From: Chitinophaga solisilvae
Lineage (GTDB): Bacteria; Bacteroidota; Bacteroidia; Chitinophagales; Chitinophagaceae
NCBI RefSeq assembly: GCF_009928525.1
Contig: NZ_JAABOK010000001.1
Coordinates: 434,001 to 498,000, forward strand
Length of the DNA: 64,000 nt
Direction of reading: 5' to 3'
A program made the position numbers and the translations under genes. Below, piece by piece: positions 27,129-36,439 of this stretch. Every line of letters starts with the position of its first letter. Position 1 is the stretch's first letter. The notes below the pieces were generated by a model. That model was given only the letters and a program-made list of their open reading frames with translations, was not told where the DNA came from and made no database searches.

Positions 27129-29552
27129 ATGAGGAATAGAGGCGGCATTGTTATGTCGATGATTATTATACTTGGACTGTCACTGTTTACACCGTTTATC
27201 TCTTTTGCCATCACTCCCGATGAAGAAGCTACGGGTACTATCAGGGGAAAAGTCCTGACCTCCGACGGCCGCCCGGCTGCTGATGTGATTGTACTGCTGA
27301 AGGAAACCAATCAGACAACCGTTTCTGAGTCTGATGGCGCCTTTGCTTTCAGCCGCGTTACTCCTGGTAACCACGAAATCGTTATCTCCCTGATGGGGCA
27401 TAACACTATTGTAGAACAGGTACAGGTAGCCGCCGGCAAAATATCCAGGGTTACCCTGAAACTGACCACCTCCAGCAAGGAACTGCAGGAAGTAGTGGTA
27501 GCGGGCAACCAGCAGAAATTAATCCGTACAACTACCTACGATGTAGCTAAAATACCATTGAAAAATATGGAGAATCCACAGGTATATACCACCATTACCA
27601 AGGAACTCCTGAAGCAACAGCTGGTTTTCAGCGTAGATGACGCTATGCAGAATGCCACCGGTATCACCAAAATGTGGGGCGCCACCGGCAGGGGCGGAGA
27701 TGGAGGTTCCTTCTACGTTTCCCGTGGCTTCGTAGTACAGAGCCAGCTGCGTAACGGTATTGCAGGTAATGTAACTTCCCGTATCGATGCTGCCAACCTC
27801 GACAGAATAGAAGTCATCAAAGGCCCTTCTGCTACTTTATTCGGCAACGCCCTCACCAGCTACGGCGGTCTGATTAACCGCGTTACTAAAAAACCATACG
27901 ACGTTACCGGCGGCGAAGTAGCCATCGCTGCAGGCAGCTTCGGCTTCAACCGCGTCAGCGCTGATATCAATACACCGCTGACCAAAGAAAAAGATGTATT
28001 ACTCCGCGTGAATGCCGCCTATAACTATGAAGGCAGCTTCCAGGATTATGGCTTCAGCCGCGGCATTGCACTGGCTCCCAGCCTGACGTATAAAGCCAGC
28101 GACCGCCTGACTTTCAACTTCGATGCAGAATACTATGCAGGCCAGAACATTGGCGACCAGGTGTTCTTCTTTACCTATGGTATGCCAATTTCCCAGCTGG
28201 GTGCAGACAGGGCTGATAAACTTAAACTGGATTACAAACGCTCTTACCTGGGCGATAACAGCCTGTATCAGACATACCGCAATACCAACCTGTTCGGACA
28301 AATGAACTATCGCCTGTCCGACAAATGGAGAATGCAGACCAACGTAACTACTACCAACAGTTTCTCCAACGGTCCTTCTCCGTATTTCTACCTGCTGGCC
28401 AACGATTCTATCTCCCGTAACGATCAGTTCACCAATAACAGTACTGACAGGGTGGTGGAAATTCAGCAGAACTTCAATGGCGATTTCAACATCGGTGGCC
28501 TGCGTAACAGGTTTGTGGGCGGTCTGGACTTCTTCCACCGTAAATCAGACCAGGTGTTTGGCGGCGGTACATTCGACTCTATCCCGTCTACCGGCCGTAT
28601 CCCTACCTACACAGATTTTAACCGGGTAAACCTGGACAAGATATATGGCATCAGAGGAACAGGGTTTCCTTATCTGATCAAAAATATGACGAACACCTAC
28701 AGCGCCTATGTGTCAGATGTACTAAATATCACAGATAATTTCCTGGTGCAGGTAGGACTGAGAGCTGATTACTATGATTTCATCGGAAAATACAATGACA
28801 CTACCGGTAAATACGATCAGGGCTATACGCAGTTTGCATTATCTCCCAAATTCGGTATCGTATATCAGCCGCTGAAAGATAAAATCTCCCTCTTTGCCAA
28901 CTACCAGAACGGCTTTACCAACAAAACCGGTAATTCCTTTGATGGTAAGGTGTTTAAGCCTGAACAGGCCAACCAGATTGAGGGTGGTGTGAAAGTAGCA
29001 TTGCTGGACGGTCGTTTAACCGGTACCGTTAGCTACTACGATATTAAGGTAAAAGATCTGGTACGTGCCGATCCTGCTCATCAGAATTTCTCTATTCAGG
29101 ACGGAAACCAGCGCAGTAAAGGGGTAGAAGCTGAAATCGTGGCTAACCCGGTACGTGGCCTGGATATCGTGGCAGGCTATGCTTACAATGATTCTAAATT
29201 TGAGAAGGCCAATCCGGATGTGGAAGGCCTGCGTCCTACTACCGCCGGCGCTCCTACAACGGCTAACCTGTGGGTAAGCTACCGGTTAACCAGCGGTGCT
29301 GCAAAAGGCCTGGGTATTGGTTTTGGCGGTAACTACTCCAGCGAAATCAAAGTAGTAAATGATAACTTTGTTGGTACTTTCAGTCTGCCTTCCTATGTAG
29401 TACTGAATTCCAGCCTGTTCTACGAAGCTAAACGCCTTCGTTTCGGACTGAAGGTGAATAACCTGACCAACAAACAATATTATACCGGTTACACCACCAT
29501 CAACCCGCAGCGGCTGCGTAACGTAAACGCCAGCATTGCGTATAAGTTTTAA
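27129..29552 (+). CDS. TonB-dependent siderophore-type outer-membrane receptor
   Basis: The product has 807 residues with the ATG at 27129; a TTG at 27111 is in frame but less likely. After a signal peptide (SLFTPFISFA) comes a carboxypeptidase-like domain (about 40-125). The plug has TTKELLKQQLVFSVDDAMQN, RIEVIKGPSATLFGN and GGLINRVTKKP, and the beta-barrel ends in Phe (NASIAYKF). The plug sequence is of the FhuA/FpvA/FecA siderophore class rather than SusC. A convergent EntS-like exporter and a LysR regulator beside it support a role in siderophore traffic. I see no clear Fur box. Confidence 0.9.
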   Translation: MRNRGGIVMSMIIILGLSLFTPFISFAITPDEEATGTIRGKVLTSDGRPAADVIVLLKETNQTTVSESDGAFAFSRVTPGNHEIVISLMGHNTIVEQVQVAAGKISRVTLKLTTSSKELQEVVVAGNQQKLIRTTTYDVAKIPLKNMENPQVYTTITKELLKQQLVFSVDDAMQNATGITKMWGATGRGGDGGSFYVSRGFVVQSQLRNGIAGNVTSRIDAANLDRIEVIKGPSATLFGNALTSYGGLINRVTKKPYDVTGGEVAIAAGSFGFNRVSADINTPLTKEKDVLLRVNAAYNYEGSFQDYGFSRGIALAPSLTYKASDRLTFNFDAEYYAGQNIGDQVFFFTYGMPISQLGADRADKLKLDYKRSYLGDNSLYQTYRNTNLFGQMNYRLSDKWRMQTNVTTTNSFSNGPSPYFYLLANDSISRNDQFTNNSTDRVVEIQQNFNGDFNIGGLRNRFVGGLDFFHRKSDQVFGGGTFDSIPSTGRIPTYTDFNRVNLDKIYGIRGTGFPYLIKNMTNTYSAYVSDVLNITDNFLVQVGLRADYYDFIGKYNDTTGKYDQGYTQFALSPKFGIVYQPLKDKISLFANYQNGFTNKTGNSFDGKVFKPEQANQIEGGVKVALLDGRLTGTVSYYDIKVKDLVRADPAHQNFSIQDGNQRSKGVEAEIVANPVRGLDIVAGYAYNDSKFEKANPDVEGLRPTTAGAPTTANLWVSYRLTSGAAKGLGIGFGGNYSSEIKVVNDNFVGTFSLPSYVVLNSSLFYEAKRLRFGLKVNNLTNKQYYTGYTTINPQRLRNVNASIAYKF

Positions 29553-29569
29553 GGAGTAAATCTTTATAA

Positions 29570-30811
29570 TCAGGCTTTCAGTTGTCCGGAAAGAATCTCT
29601 TCTTTCTGGCCGGCTGAAAGCCTTCTTCTTTGTTGTACGAATACCACTGTAGCCGCTATCCCGACCAGTCCTGCAAAGAAAACAGTCAGCCTGGGCCCCA
29701 TCAGGTGCGACATTAAACCGGTGAGCAGACTGCCAATAGGAATCATGCCCTGATAAGCCATGATGTAATAGCTGATAGCCCTTGCCCGCATCTGCGGAAC
29801 AGCATGCGTTTGTATGTAGGTGTTGATGGCAGATGTCTGTGCCATCATACCCACCCCGGAGAGCATCATGAAGAAGAGCGCCACCGGCAGCCATCCGGAG
29901 TAGGAGAGCAATATCAGGCTCAATCCGAATATCAGGCTGGCGGTAATCATGATCTTCACCATATCCTTTCCGCCTTTCAGCTGTGCCATATAAACAGCAG
30001 AGAGGATAGAGCCGAGTCCGGCCGCACTCTCAAACCAGCTGAAGGTTTTGGCTGTGCCATGGAAAATGTCTTTTGCAAAAATGGGCATGAGCGTATTGAA
30101 AGGCATCACCAGCAGGCTGCTGGCGGCCAGCATCAGTAGGAGGGAAGAAAGGTCCTTGTCTCCCGAAATATAATCCCATCCTTCTTTTAACTCTTTCCAT
30201 ATACTGTGTTCTGACGGTTGTATCTCCGGTAATGTCATCTTCATCATCAGCAGGGAAATCAATACCGGTACATAACTGAGGAAGTTACCGACGAAGCAGA
30301 TGTCTTCCCCGAAGGTGCTGAGTACAATGCCGGCCAGCGCGGGGCCGGCAATGCGTGCAAAGTTGGACATGGTAGAGTTCAGCGCAATGGCATTGGGCAG
30401 GTCTTCCTTGTTTTCCACCATTTCCACCATGAGCGACTGCCTGCAGGTGACGTCAAAAGCATTGATGATGCCCTGTACCAGCGATAGGGCTATGATGCCG
30501 GGAATATTGTAAAACCGCAGCAGTATCATGCCGGCCAGTGCGCCGGCCTGTATCATGGAGATCACCTGTGTGGCCATCATGATACGGTAGCGGTTATGAC
30601 GGTCTATATAGCTGCCGGCATACGGGGATAACAGCAAGGAGGGGATGAGGCTTACAAAACTTACAACGCCCAGCAGCAAGGCAGAATCGGTTAACCGGTA
30701 AATCAGCCAGCATACAGCGGTTTTCTGCATCCAGGTGCCTATCAGGGAGACAGACTGGCCATAAAAGAAAAGCCGGAAGTTGCGGGACTTTAAAGAACGA
30801 AAAACATCCAT
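29570..30811 (-). CDS. MFS transporter, EntS-like (MFS_3 family)
   Basis: This 413-residue protein has about twelve membrane helices. It begins SLKSRNFRLFFYGQSVSLIG followed by TWMQKTAVCWLIYRLT, the hallmark of MFS_3 exporters related to enterobactin exporter EntS. The cytoplasmic loop SYIDRHNRYRIMM carries the motif A residues. It is convergent with the siderophore-type receptor (17-bp gap) and divergent from a LysR gene. Export of a siderophore is a reasonable inference; many MFS_3 members are simply uncharacterised efflux pumps. Confidence 0.85.
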   Translation of the reverse strand: MDVFRSLKSRNFRLFFYGQSVSLIGTWMQKTAVCWLIYRLTDSALLLGVVSFVSLIPSLLLSPYAGSYIDRHNRYRIMMATQVISMIQAGALAGMILLRFYNIPGIIALSLVQGIINAFDVTCRQSLMVEMVENKEDLPNAIALNSTMSNFARIAGPALAGIVLSTFGEDICFVGNFLSYVPVLISLLMMKMTLPEIQPSEHSIWKELKEGWDYISGDKDLSSLLLMLAASSLLVMPFNTLMPIFAKDIFHGTAKTFSWFESAAGLGSILSAVYMAQLKGGKDMVKIMITASLIFGLSLILLSYSGWLPVALFFMMLSGVGMMAQTSAINTYIQTHAVPQMRARAISYYIMAYQGMIPIGSLLTGLMSHLMGPRLTVFFAGLVGIAATVVFVQQRRRLSAGQKEEILSGQLKA

Positions 30812-30888
30812 TGAATCATCTGGTTTAGTCAGCGGGAATGAAGCGTGCTCATTCCTTTTAATAATGATGCAAATTTCGGCCGGAATGA

Positions 30889-30938
30889 TATATTTGTAAA
30901 ATAGATTGTTTTAATCGTATTCATTAGTAAAAACGATT
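30889..30938 (+). promoter_or_regulatory. LysR promoter and candidate autoregulatory dyad
   Basis: TATATTTG (30889-30896) fits the -7 consensus. AATCGT (30913-30918) and ACGATT (30933-30938) form a 6-bp dyad with a 14-base spacer, just upstream of the LysR start at 30943. The site lies between the divergent MFS and LysR genes and could control both. Confidence 0.6.
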
Positions 30939-30942
30939 GATT

Positions 30943-31827
30943 ATGGAACTGAGGCAATTGGCTTATTTTGTGAAAGCAGCAGAAACAGCGCACTTTACAG
31001 CGTCGGCAGAAGCGCTGTATGTCACGCAGTCTACTTTATCGCAGCAGATCCGGCAGCTGGAAGAGGAGCTGGGGATGCCGCTGTTTGACAGGGTAGGCAG
31101 GCATGTACAGCTGACGGAAGCCGGTGGTGTATTTCTGCTGCATGCCCGGCAGATATTACTGGATGTAGAAAAGGGGCGTCAGGCGATTGAAGATTTACAG
31201 AACCTGTTAACCGGTGAGCTTCGTATAGGCGCTACGTATGCTTTTACCTCCGTGCTGCTGCCTGCTCTGTCGGCCTTTACCGCAAAGTATCCGGGTATCC
31301 GCATCTTTGTGGATTATGGTACTACGGAAGACCTGGAGCGGAAAGTGCGCACTTCCGAACTGGATTTTATCCTTGCTTTTCATCAGCATACCGCGCCGCT
31401 TGATTTTGAGAAGCAGGAGCTGTTTAATTCCAAAGTGGTGATGGCCGTGTCGAAGAAACATCCGCTGGCGCAGCTTTCCCGCATCAACCTGAAGCGGCTG
31501 CATGGCATGGAAATGATCCTGGCAACGAGAGGGTTCAGTTCCCGTGACCTGTTAAACGAAGTACTGGAGAAGCACAAGGTATATCCTGAAATAAGAATGG
31601 AGCTGAATGATGTGCATGCGTTGCTGTCGCTGCTGGAAAGCGGGCGATGGGCTACGCTGATTAATGAGCGGGCGCTGATAGGATGGAAGAACCTGGTGTC
31701 TGTTCCTATAGAAGGCCGCGAGCTGATACGCCGGGCTATGGTATTATGGCAGAAGGGTACCTACCGGAAAAAGGCGGCGGACCTGTTTATACAGGACCTG
31801 CTGAAAACTGCGGGCAGGCAATCATAG
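30943..31827 (+). CDS. LysR-family transcriptional regulator, CynR/OxyR-like
   Basis: This 294-residue regulator starts at the ATG at 30943 (MELRQLAYFVKAAETAHFTA); an upstream in-frame TTG is less likely. The winged helix has ASAEALYVTQSTLSQQIRQL and EEELGMPLFDR. The effector domain begins about residue 90 (GELRIGATYAFTSVLLPAL). It is divergent from the MFS_3 exporter, the standard arrangement for a LysR regulator and its target. The inducer is unknown. Confidence 0.93.
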   Translation: MELRQLAYFVKAAETAHFTASAEALYVTQSTLSQQIRQLEEELGMPLFDRVGRHVQLTEAGGVFLLHARQILLDVEKGRQAIEDLQNLLTGELRIGATYAFTSVLLPALSAFTAKYPGIRIFVDYGTTEDLERKVRTSELDFILAFHQHTAPLDFEKQELFNSKVVMAVSKKHPLAQLSRINLKRLHGMEMILATRGFSSRDLLNEVLEKHKVYPEIRMELNDVHALLSLLESGRWATLINERALIGWKNLVSVPIEGRELIRRAMVLWQKGTYRKKAADLFIQDLLKTAGRQS

Positions 31828-31851
31828 CAGTTATTCTGAGGGAAGAAGAAA

Positions 31852-32805
31852 TTACTGCGCGTCCATTACCTGCAGTGCACCGCATTTATAATAGTGCTCG
31901 AAGGTATGCATGAAGGCGGTGTGCGAATGGAATCCTGTTTTCTCCATAACTCCGGAGATGGTCACAGACCGGGTGCTGAGCAGTTCGAATGCCAGCGCCA
32001 TTTTTTCCTGCAGTACCAGTTCAGGGAGTGTTACATGAAATTCCTGTTCAAAGGGACGAAGCAGCAGTGCTTTTTCCACGTTGAACTGTTGTTGTATTTC
32101 CTGGTAGGTATGTGACAGGTGCAGGTTTTGCACGATGTAGGAAAAGATATCCTGCAGTAGGGTGTGTTGCAGCTGATTCATCATGATCGGCGCCGGTGCT
32201 GCGAGTCTGCGGCTGTAGTTACCAAAGAAATCCGCTGCATTGCGTCTGAAAAAATTATAGGCAGTGTCGCCGATATATTTCCCGTTTAATATCCTGTTGC
32301 GTATCCGGCGGCTGGTGGTATTCAGGAGGAAGGGACCTTTATGTAAAGGGCCTGGGATAGCGGAAACGGGTATGTCGGCCAGTGCTTTCATCGCCGGAAA
32401 TTCGTTGGCGAGGTGTGGCACGGTTGCCGGCGCGATGTTGATGTGCAGGCGTAAGGTGCTGTTGGCTGCCGGCAGTGTGGTATGGCTGGTGGTCATCATG
32501 CTGGAGATGCCTACTTCCTGCTGTGGCGCTGTGCTGGTGGTTTGTTCGGCGGCATGTAGGGCGATTACCGGATGTTGCGCTACGGGCCGCAGTTCTATGC
32601 CGGGCCGCATGCTGATGTTGTGTACCCAGATAGAAAATTCGCTGGTGCGGATATGCTGATCCAGTATAGCGCCGTCTTCATCTTCATAATAATAGTACCG
32701 GGCATAGGGAATCAGCTGGTCATGATATACGGCAGGTATTTCATGGTGTTGTGCGGAATGTTGATTTTCCCTTTCAATGTACAGGATTTTGGAGGTCGGC
32801 TTCAT
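31852..32805 (-). CDS. AraC-like helix-turn-helix protein
   Basis: This 317-residue protein has an N-terminal half without a family I can name. The C-terminal 100 residues keep an AraC-type arrangement: NVEKALLLRPFEQEFHVTLP as the first helix-turn-helix, then LQEKMALAFELLST, then SGVMEKTGFHSHTAFMHTFE as the second. The usual closing Pro-x-x-Tyr-Arg is replaced by HYYKCGALQV, so DNA binding may be changed. It begins 30 bp after the FecR gene and reads the same way, which suggests one transcript with the sigma/anti-sigma pair. Confidence 0.7.
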   Translation of the reverse strand: MKPTSKILYIERENQHSAQHHEIPAVYHDQLIPYARYYYYEDEDGAILDQHIRTSEFSIWVHNISMRPGIELRPVAQHPVIALHAAEQTTSTAPQQEVGISSMMTTSHTTLPAANSTLRLHINIAPATVPHLANEFPAMKALADIPVSAIPGPLHKGPFLLNTTSRRIRNRILNGKYIGDTAYNFFRRNAADFFGNYSRRLAAPAPIMMNQLQHTLLQDIFSYIVQNLHLSHTYQEIQQQFNVEKALLLRPFEQEFHVTLPELVLQEKMALAFELLSTRSVTISGVMEKTGFHSHTAFMHTFEHYYKCGALQVMDAQ

Positions 32806-32835
32806 GTGTGGTGCGGTTTAAAGATGTGTGACAAC

Positions 32836-33987
32836 TTATTTGAAATGTAGTGTACTGTCCGCGGAGAAGTAAAAATCAACGGCGGAAGTTTCTTTCAGTA
32901 CCAGTAAAAGGTCCATCAGTGGTATATCCCGGCTCATCCTGCCACTGAAGATGGTATTGGCGGCTTTGGGATTGTCTATCACAACTGTAACGCCGAACCA
33001 GCGGGGAATTACTTTACTGAGTTCGTCGAGGGATGCGTTGGAGAAATGATAGATGCCTTCCCGCCAGCTGAGTTCATCGTCTGCATCAAAGGGCCGGACG
33101 GTGACTGCTTCGGAGGTTTCTTTGTAAACGGCTTGCTGACCGGGTTTGAGCGGAATGGTTTTTTTGCCCAGCTGCATGTTTACTGCGCCGTTTACCAGTG
33201 ATACCCTGATATGGTTTTTATCATAGCTGTTGAGGTTGAAGGAAGTGCCCAGCACTTGTATGGTGCTGCCGGGCAGATGAACAATAAATGGTTTTCCTGC
33301 CAGTGGGGCAATGGTAATAAAGGCTTCTCCCTGTATGGTAATTTCACGGGAGGCGCTGCTGAACGAGAACGGGAATTGCAGGGTGGAGGCGGAGTTGAGC
33401 CATACCACCGAGCCATCGGAAAGCGTGACCTTATAGTCTGACGCAATCGGTACGGTAATTCTGTTAATGCCGGCCGGCATATCCGGCGAGGCAGTATATG
33501 TGAGTGATTTATGCCTGGTATGTAGTTGATTGCTGCCGATGGATATTGCCTGCTGGCTGGTGGAAAGATCTATGGTGCGGCCATCTGCCAGTTGCAGCTG
33601 CGTGTTGCTGAGGTGATAGTTTTCTGCCGGAACAGGAAGCGAAGAGGTCGCAGTGGCAGCGGTGGCTATGGTGGCTGGCTGCCTGCCGGATCTGTGCCGC
33701 CAGGTCATCCAGGCGCCGATGCAGCCGGCAATCAGGAACAGGGCTGCGGCCACCCATTGCAGGGGAAGCCGGTATACTTTTTCGGGTTCGTCTGCAGTTG
33801 AATTAAAGGCAAAACTGCTGATGTCAAGCCAGGGTTTATTGTTCACCGGCTTCGGCGTCAGCCTTATTTCTTCCCATAAATCCCTTACCTGTTCGTCTTC
33901 TTCAATTAACTCATCCAGCAATGCTTCATCCGCTGCCGAAATAATGCCGGCCAGCTTTTCTGTCATTAACTGGTATACTTTTTCCAT
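32836..33987 (-). CDS. FecR-family anti-sigma factor
   Basis: This 383-residue protein has a cytoplasmic N-terminal segment with LDELIEEDEQVRDLWEEI. One membrane helix follows (QWVAAALFLIAGCIGAW, about 80-97). The periplasmic FecR domain (about 165-270) has DGSVVWLNSASTLQFPFSFS and REITIQGEAFITI. A C-terminal DUF4974-type domain contains FSNASLDELSKVIPRWFGV. It would hold the FecI-like sigma factor inactive until a TonB-dependent transducer signals. It starts 49 bp after the sigma gene stop. No SusC transducer is adjacent. Confidence 0.93.
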   Translation of the reverse strand: MEKVYQLMTEKLAGIISAADEALLDELIEEDEQVRDLWEEIRLTPKPVNNKPWLDISSFAFNSTADEPEKVYRLPLQWVAAALFLIAGCIGAWMTWRHRSGRQPATIATAATATSSLPVPAENYHLSNTQLQLADGRTIDLSTSQQAISIGSNQLHTRHKSLTYTASPDMPAGINRITVPIASDYKVTLSDGSVVWLNSASTLQFPFSFSSASREITIQGEAFITIAPLAGKPFIVHLPGSTIQVLGTSFNLNSYDKNHIRVSLVNGAVNMQLGKKTIPLKPGQQAVYKETSEAVTVRPFDADDELSWREGIYHFSNASLDELSKVIPRWFGVTVVIDNPKAANTIFSGRMSRDIPLMDLLLVLKETSAVDFYFSADSTLHFK

Positions 33988-34036
33988 AACAATCTTTCTG
34001 TTATAAATAACAGCAATTCCGGAAGGACGGGGTATC

Positions 34037-34594
34037 TTAAAAACGGAATTTTTTTAAAGTAATGCGGAGTGACTTGAGGGCGTTGGCAATTTGTTTTTTA
34101 ACGGTTTCTTCGCTGATCTCCATGGCAGCGGCAATTTCTTTCCTGGTTTTATGTTCCTGGTAAGCAAGGCGGAATACCTGTGACTGCCGCTCCGGCAGCA
34201 GGCTGATGGCGCCTTCCAGCTGTGCGGCCAGCTCCTGGCTCTCCAGCCGGCTTGCCGGCAGCACTACCGTGCCCGGCTGTAATATACGCTGCAGCCGCCT
34301 GCGCTGCGTATCATCCTTCGCCATCTGATTCAGACAACGGTTCTTGATCGTTACAAACAGGAAATTCTTCATGCTGGCAGTACTGCTCAGGTCTATCCGC
34401 AGATACAACGACTGCTGCCAGAAGTCAATAAAAAACTCCTGCACCAGCTCCCGCGCGGCTTCCTCATCTTTCAGAAAGGTCATCGCTGTAATCAGCAGCC
34501 ACTCCCGGTAATGACCGTAGAACTGCTCAAAGGCCTGCAGGCAACCCGATTTCAGGTAGGCAAGTAACTCAATATCGTTCGAGATGGCATTCAT
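34037..34594 (-). CDS. ECF RNA polymerase sigma factor, FecI-like
   Basis: This 185-residue protein has sigma-70 region 2 at about 20-90 (ARELVQEFFIDFWQQ) and region 4 at about 120-180 (RQSQVFRLAYQEHKTRKEIA and SEETVKKQIANALKSL). It is the Bacteroidota 'sigma-70 family, Bacteroides expansion' type. Together with the downstream FecR gene it forms a cell-surface-signalling pair. The usual SusC/SusD target operon is missing here; instead an AraC-like gene follows. Confidence 0.95.
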   Translation of the reverse strand: MNAISNDIELLAYLKSGCLQAFEQFYGHYREWLLITAMTFLKDEEAARELVQEFFIDFWQQSLYLRIDLSSTASMKNFLFVTIKNRCLNQMAKDDTQRRRLQRILQPGTVVLPASRLESQELAAQLEGAISLLPERQSQVFRLAYQEHKTRKEIAAAMEISEETVKKQIANALKSLRITLKKFRF

Positions 34595-34786
34595 GCAAGA
34601 CTAGTCGGTTGATGACTGGCAGGCTGGTGTCGACCCGCATTTGGTTGTTTTCACCGGTAACACGTTGAAGGATGTCGCTCGAATGGCCCTGAGATATTTC
34701 CGGCGCACTCAGTGGATATATTCGATGAGGGGAAGATTATGGATTTAACAAACGATTATAAAGTTGTTAAGCAAATGTTATGCATG

Positions 34787-34991
34787 TGTTTATTTGAGAT
34801 TTGGTTATTTGAGATTTGTATCCACAAAATGTGCCCCCTGGGGAATTTACGGATTTACGAATTTTGGGATTTTGGAATTTTGAGATTTATAAATGCAGCG
34901 AAAAAATGTAAGATCTTCGCTGCATTTATAAATCTCAAAATTCCAAAATCCCAAAATCAGTAAATCTTAATCAAATCTCAAATAACCAAAT
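34787..34991. repeat. Long intergenic inverted repeat, AT-rich arm type
   Basis: The core is a perfect 41-bp stem (34861-34901 with 34917-34957) around a 15-base loop, ending inside at AAATGCAGCGA. Beyond two mismatches it continues for eight more pairs. Outer TTATTTGAGATTTG units on the left match ATCTCAAATAACCAAAT on the right, but the left arm carries about 30 bp of extra sequence. It sits after the DEAD-box helicase stop codon. The rest of 34595-35012 shows nothing else. Confidence 0.9.
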
Positions 34992-35012
34992 AAAAAAATA
35001 ACCCAATAAACC

Positions 35013-36344
35013 TTATTTTCTTCTGGCTTTACGCTTCTTCGGTTTGCCGTATTTCAGCATCATCTTTTCTTTATGGCTGATTTTTTTATTGGTCTTCATA
35101 TTTTTTGCCAGCTTCTGGTGAAAAGCAGGGCCGGCTTCTGTACGCTTCGGCGCCTTCACCAGCGTATTACGCATGTGTACCTTCGGCTTTTCATCTTCTG
35201 TCAGCACATCTGAAATGACTAGGTCTTCCGGCAGCGTCGCTACCGGTATACGGTAATCCATCAGTGCTTCGATGTTTTCCAGCTGTTCTGCTTCCAGCTC
35301 TTTGGTCAGCAGAATGGCAATCCCTTTCTTATCGGCTCTGCCCGTTCTTCCTATACGATGTATATAGTTCTCCGGGACATCAGGCGTGTCAAAGTTGATG
35401 ACATGCGTTACTTCAGCGATATCAAGTCCGCGCGCAATAATATCAGTGGCTATCAGAAACCGGTACTGGCCGGACTGAAACTGGTTTACTGTATTGAAAC
35501 GGTGGTTCTGTTCCTTGTTGGAATGTATCACGCCTACCTTTTCCGGGAAACGCTCCTGCAGCTGTTCGTAGAGATCGTCTGCCAGTTGCTTGGTGCCCGC
35601 AAAAATCAGCGTTTTGGTCATGCTGTCGTCCCGGGAAATAAGCAGCTCCAGCAGGTTTACTTTGGTATTGAAGTTAGGTACGCGGTATACTATCTGATCG
35701 ATGTTTTCCAGCGGAGTGCCTGCAGGCGCGGCTTCTATACGAACGGGATTGTCGAAGTGCGTGTTTATCATCGCCTCCACTTCTTCGGTCATGGTAGCAG
35801 AGAACATCAGGTTCTGCCTTTTGGGAGGCAGCAGGTCCATGATGTTACGCAGCTGTGTACGGAAGCCCAGGTTCAGCATTTCATCTACTTCATCAATGAT
35901 CAGCTTTTTGATGGACTTCACTTTCAGGGCGCCGCTCAGAATAACATCATACAGGCGGCCCGGTGTGGCTACCAGCACATCCAGTTTATTCTGCACGGCA
36001 GCCATCTGCGGATTCATGTTTACACCGCCGTAAATGCCCATCACTTCCACACTCATGTAAGGTGTCAGCTTCTTTACAGATTCCACTACCTGTACTACCA
36101 GCTCGCGGGTAGGCACCAGGATCAGTACCTGCGGATATTTTTCTTTTGAAAATTTAAATTGACGCAGCACCGGCAACAGATAGGCAAAGGTTTTACCTGT
36201 ACCTGTCTGTGCTATACCACACACGTCCTGTCCGGACATGATTACTGAAAATGCCCGTTGCTGTATGGTGGTAGGTTTGCTGAGACCCAGTTCATCCAGC
36301 GCATTCAAAAGGGGCGTGTTCAGGTTTAAATCACGAAATGTCAT
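35013..36344 (-). CDS. DEAD-box family RNA helicase (motif II DEVD)
   Basis: This 443-residue protein has the Q motif (SKPTTIQQRAF), motif I AQTGTGKT, motif Ia PTRELVVQV, motif Ib TPGRLYD, motif II DEVD, motif III SAT, motif V DIIARGLDI and motif VI HRIGRTGRADK. The basic tail KPKKRKARRK is typical of RhlE-like helicases that help ribosome assembly or RNA turnover. Motif II reads DEVD rather than DEAD; Asp and Glu that bind magnesium are kept, so activity is expected. It is monocistronic. Confidence 0.94.
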   Translation of the reverse strand: MTFRDLNLNTPLLNALDELGLSKPTTIQQRAFSVIMSGQDVCGIAQTGTGKTFAYLLPVLRQFKFSKEKYPQVLILVPTRELVVQVVESVKKLTPYMSVEVMGIYGGVNMNPQMAAVQNKLDVLVATPGRLYDVILSGALKVKSIKKLIIDEVDEMLNLGFRTQLRNIMDLLPPKRQNLMFSATMTEEVEAMINTHFDNPVRIEAAPAGTPLENIDQIVYRVPNFNTKVNLLELLISRDDSMTKTLIFAGTKQLADDLYEQLQERFPEKVGVIHSNKEQNHRFNTVNQFQSGQYRFLIATDIIARGLDIAEVTHVINFDTPDVPENYIHRIGRTGRADKKGIAILLTKELEAEQLENIEALMDYRIPVATLPEDLVISDVLTEDEKPKVHMRNTLVKAPKRTEAGPAFHQKLAKNMKTNKKISHKEKMMLKYGKPKKRKARRK

Positions 36345-36416
36345 GTTACTTCTAAATATGAACGGCGAAGGTAACTAATATTTTCCGGGTGCGTTTTCTG
36401 TTCCTTATTCTATACA

Positions 36417-36430
36417 TTTATACGTATAAA
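36417..36430. promoter_or_regulatory. 14-bp perfect palindrome before the quinone oxidoreductase gene
   Basis: TTTATACGTATAAA is self-complementary and ends 9 bp before the ATG at 36440. It may be a repressor operator overlapping the transcription start. The neighbouring HxlR regulator is one candidate binder, but its own promoter shows a different sequence. Confidence 0.45.
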
Positions 36431-36439
36431 AATATAACC

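Noticed and set aside
34712..34963. Forward ORF of 83 codons in the inverted repeat
   Set aside because: Low-complexity translation of the AT-rich arms; no start context or family.
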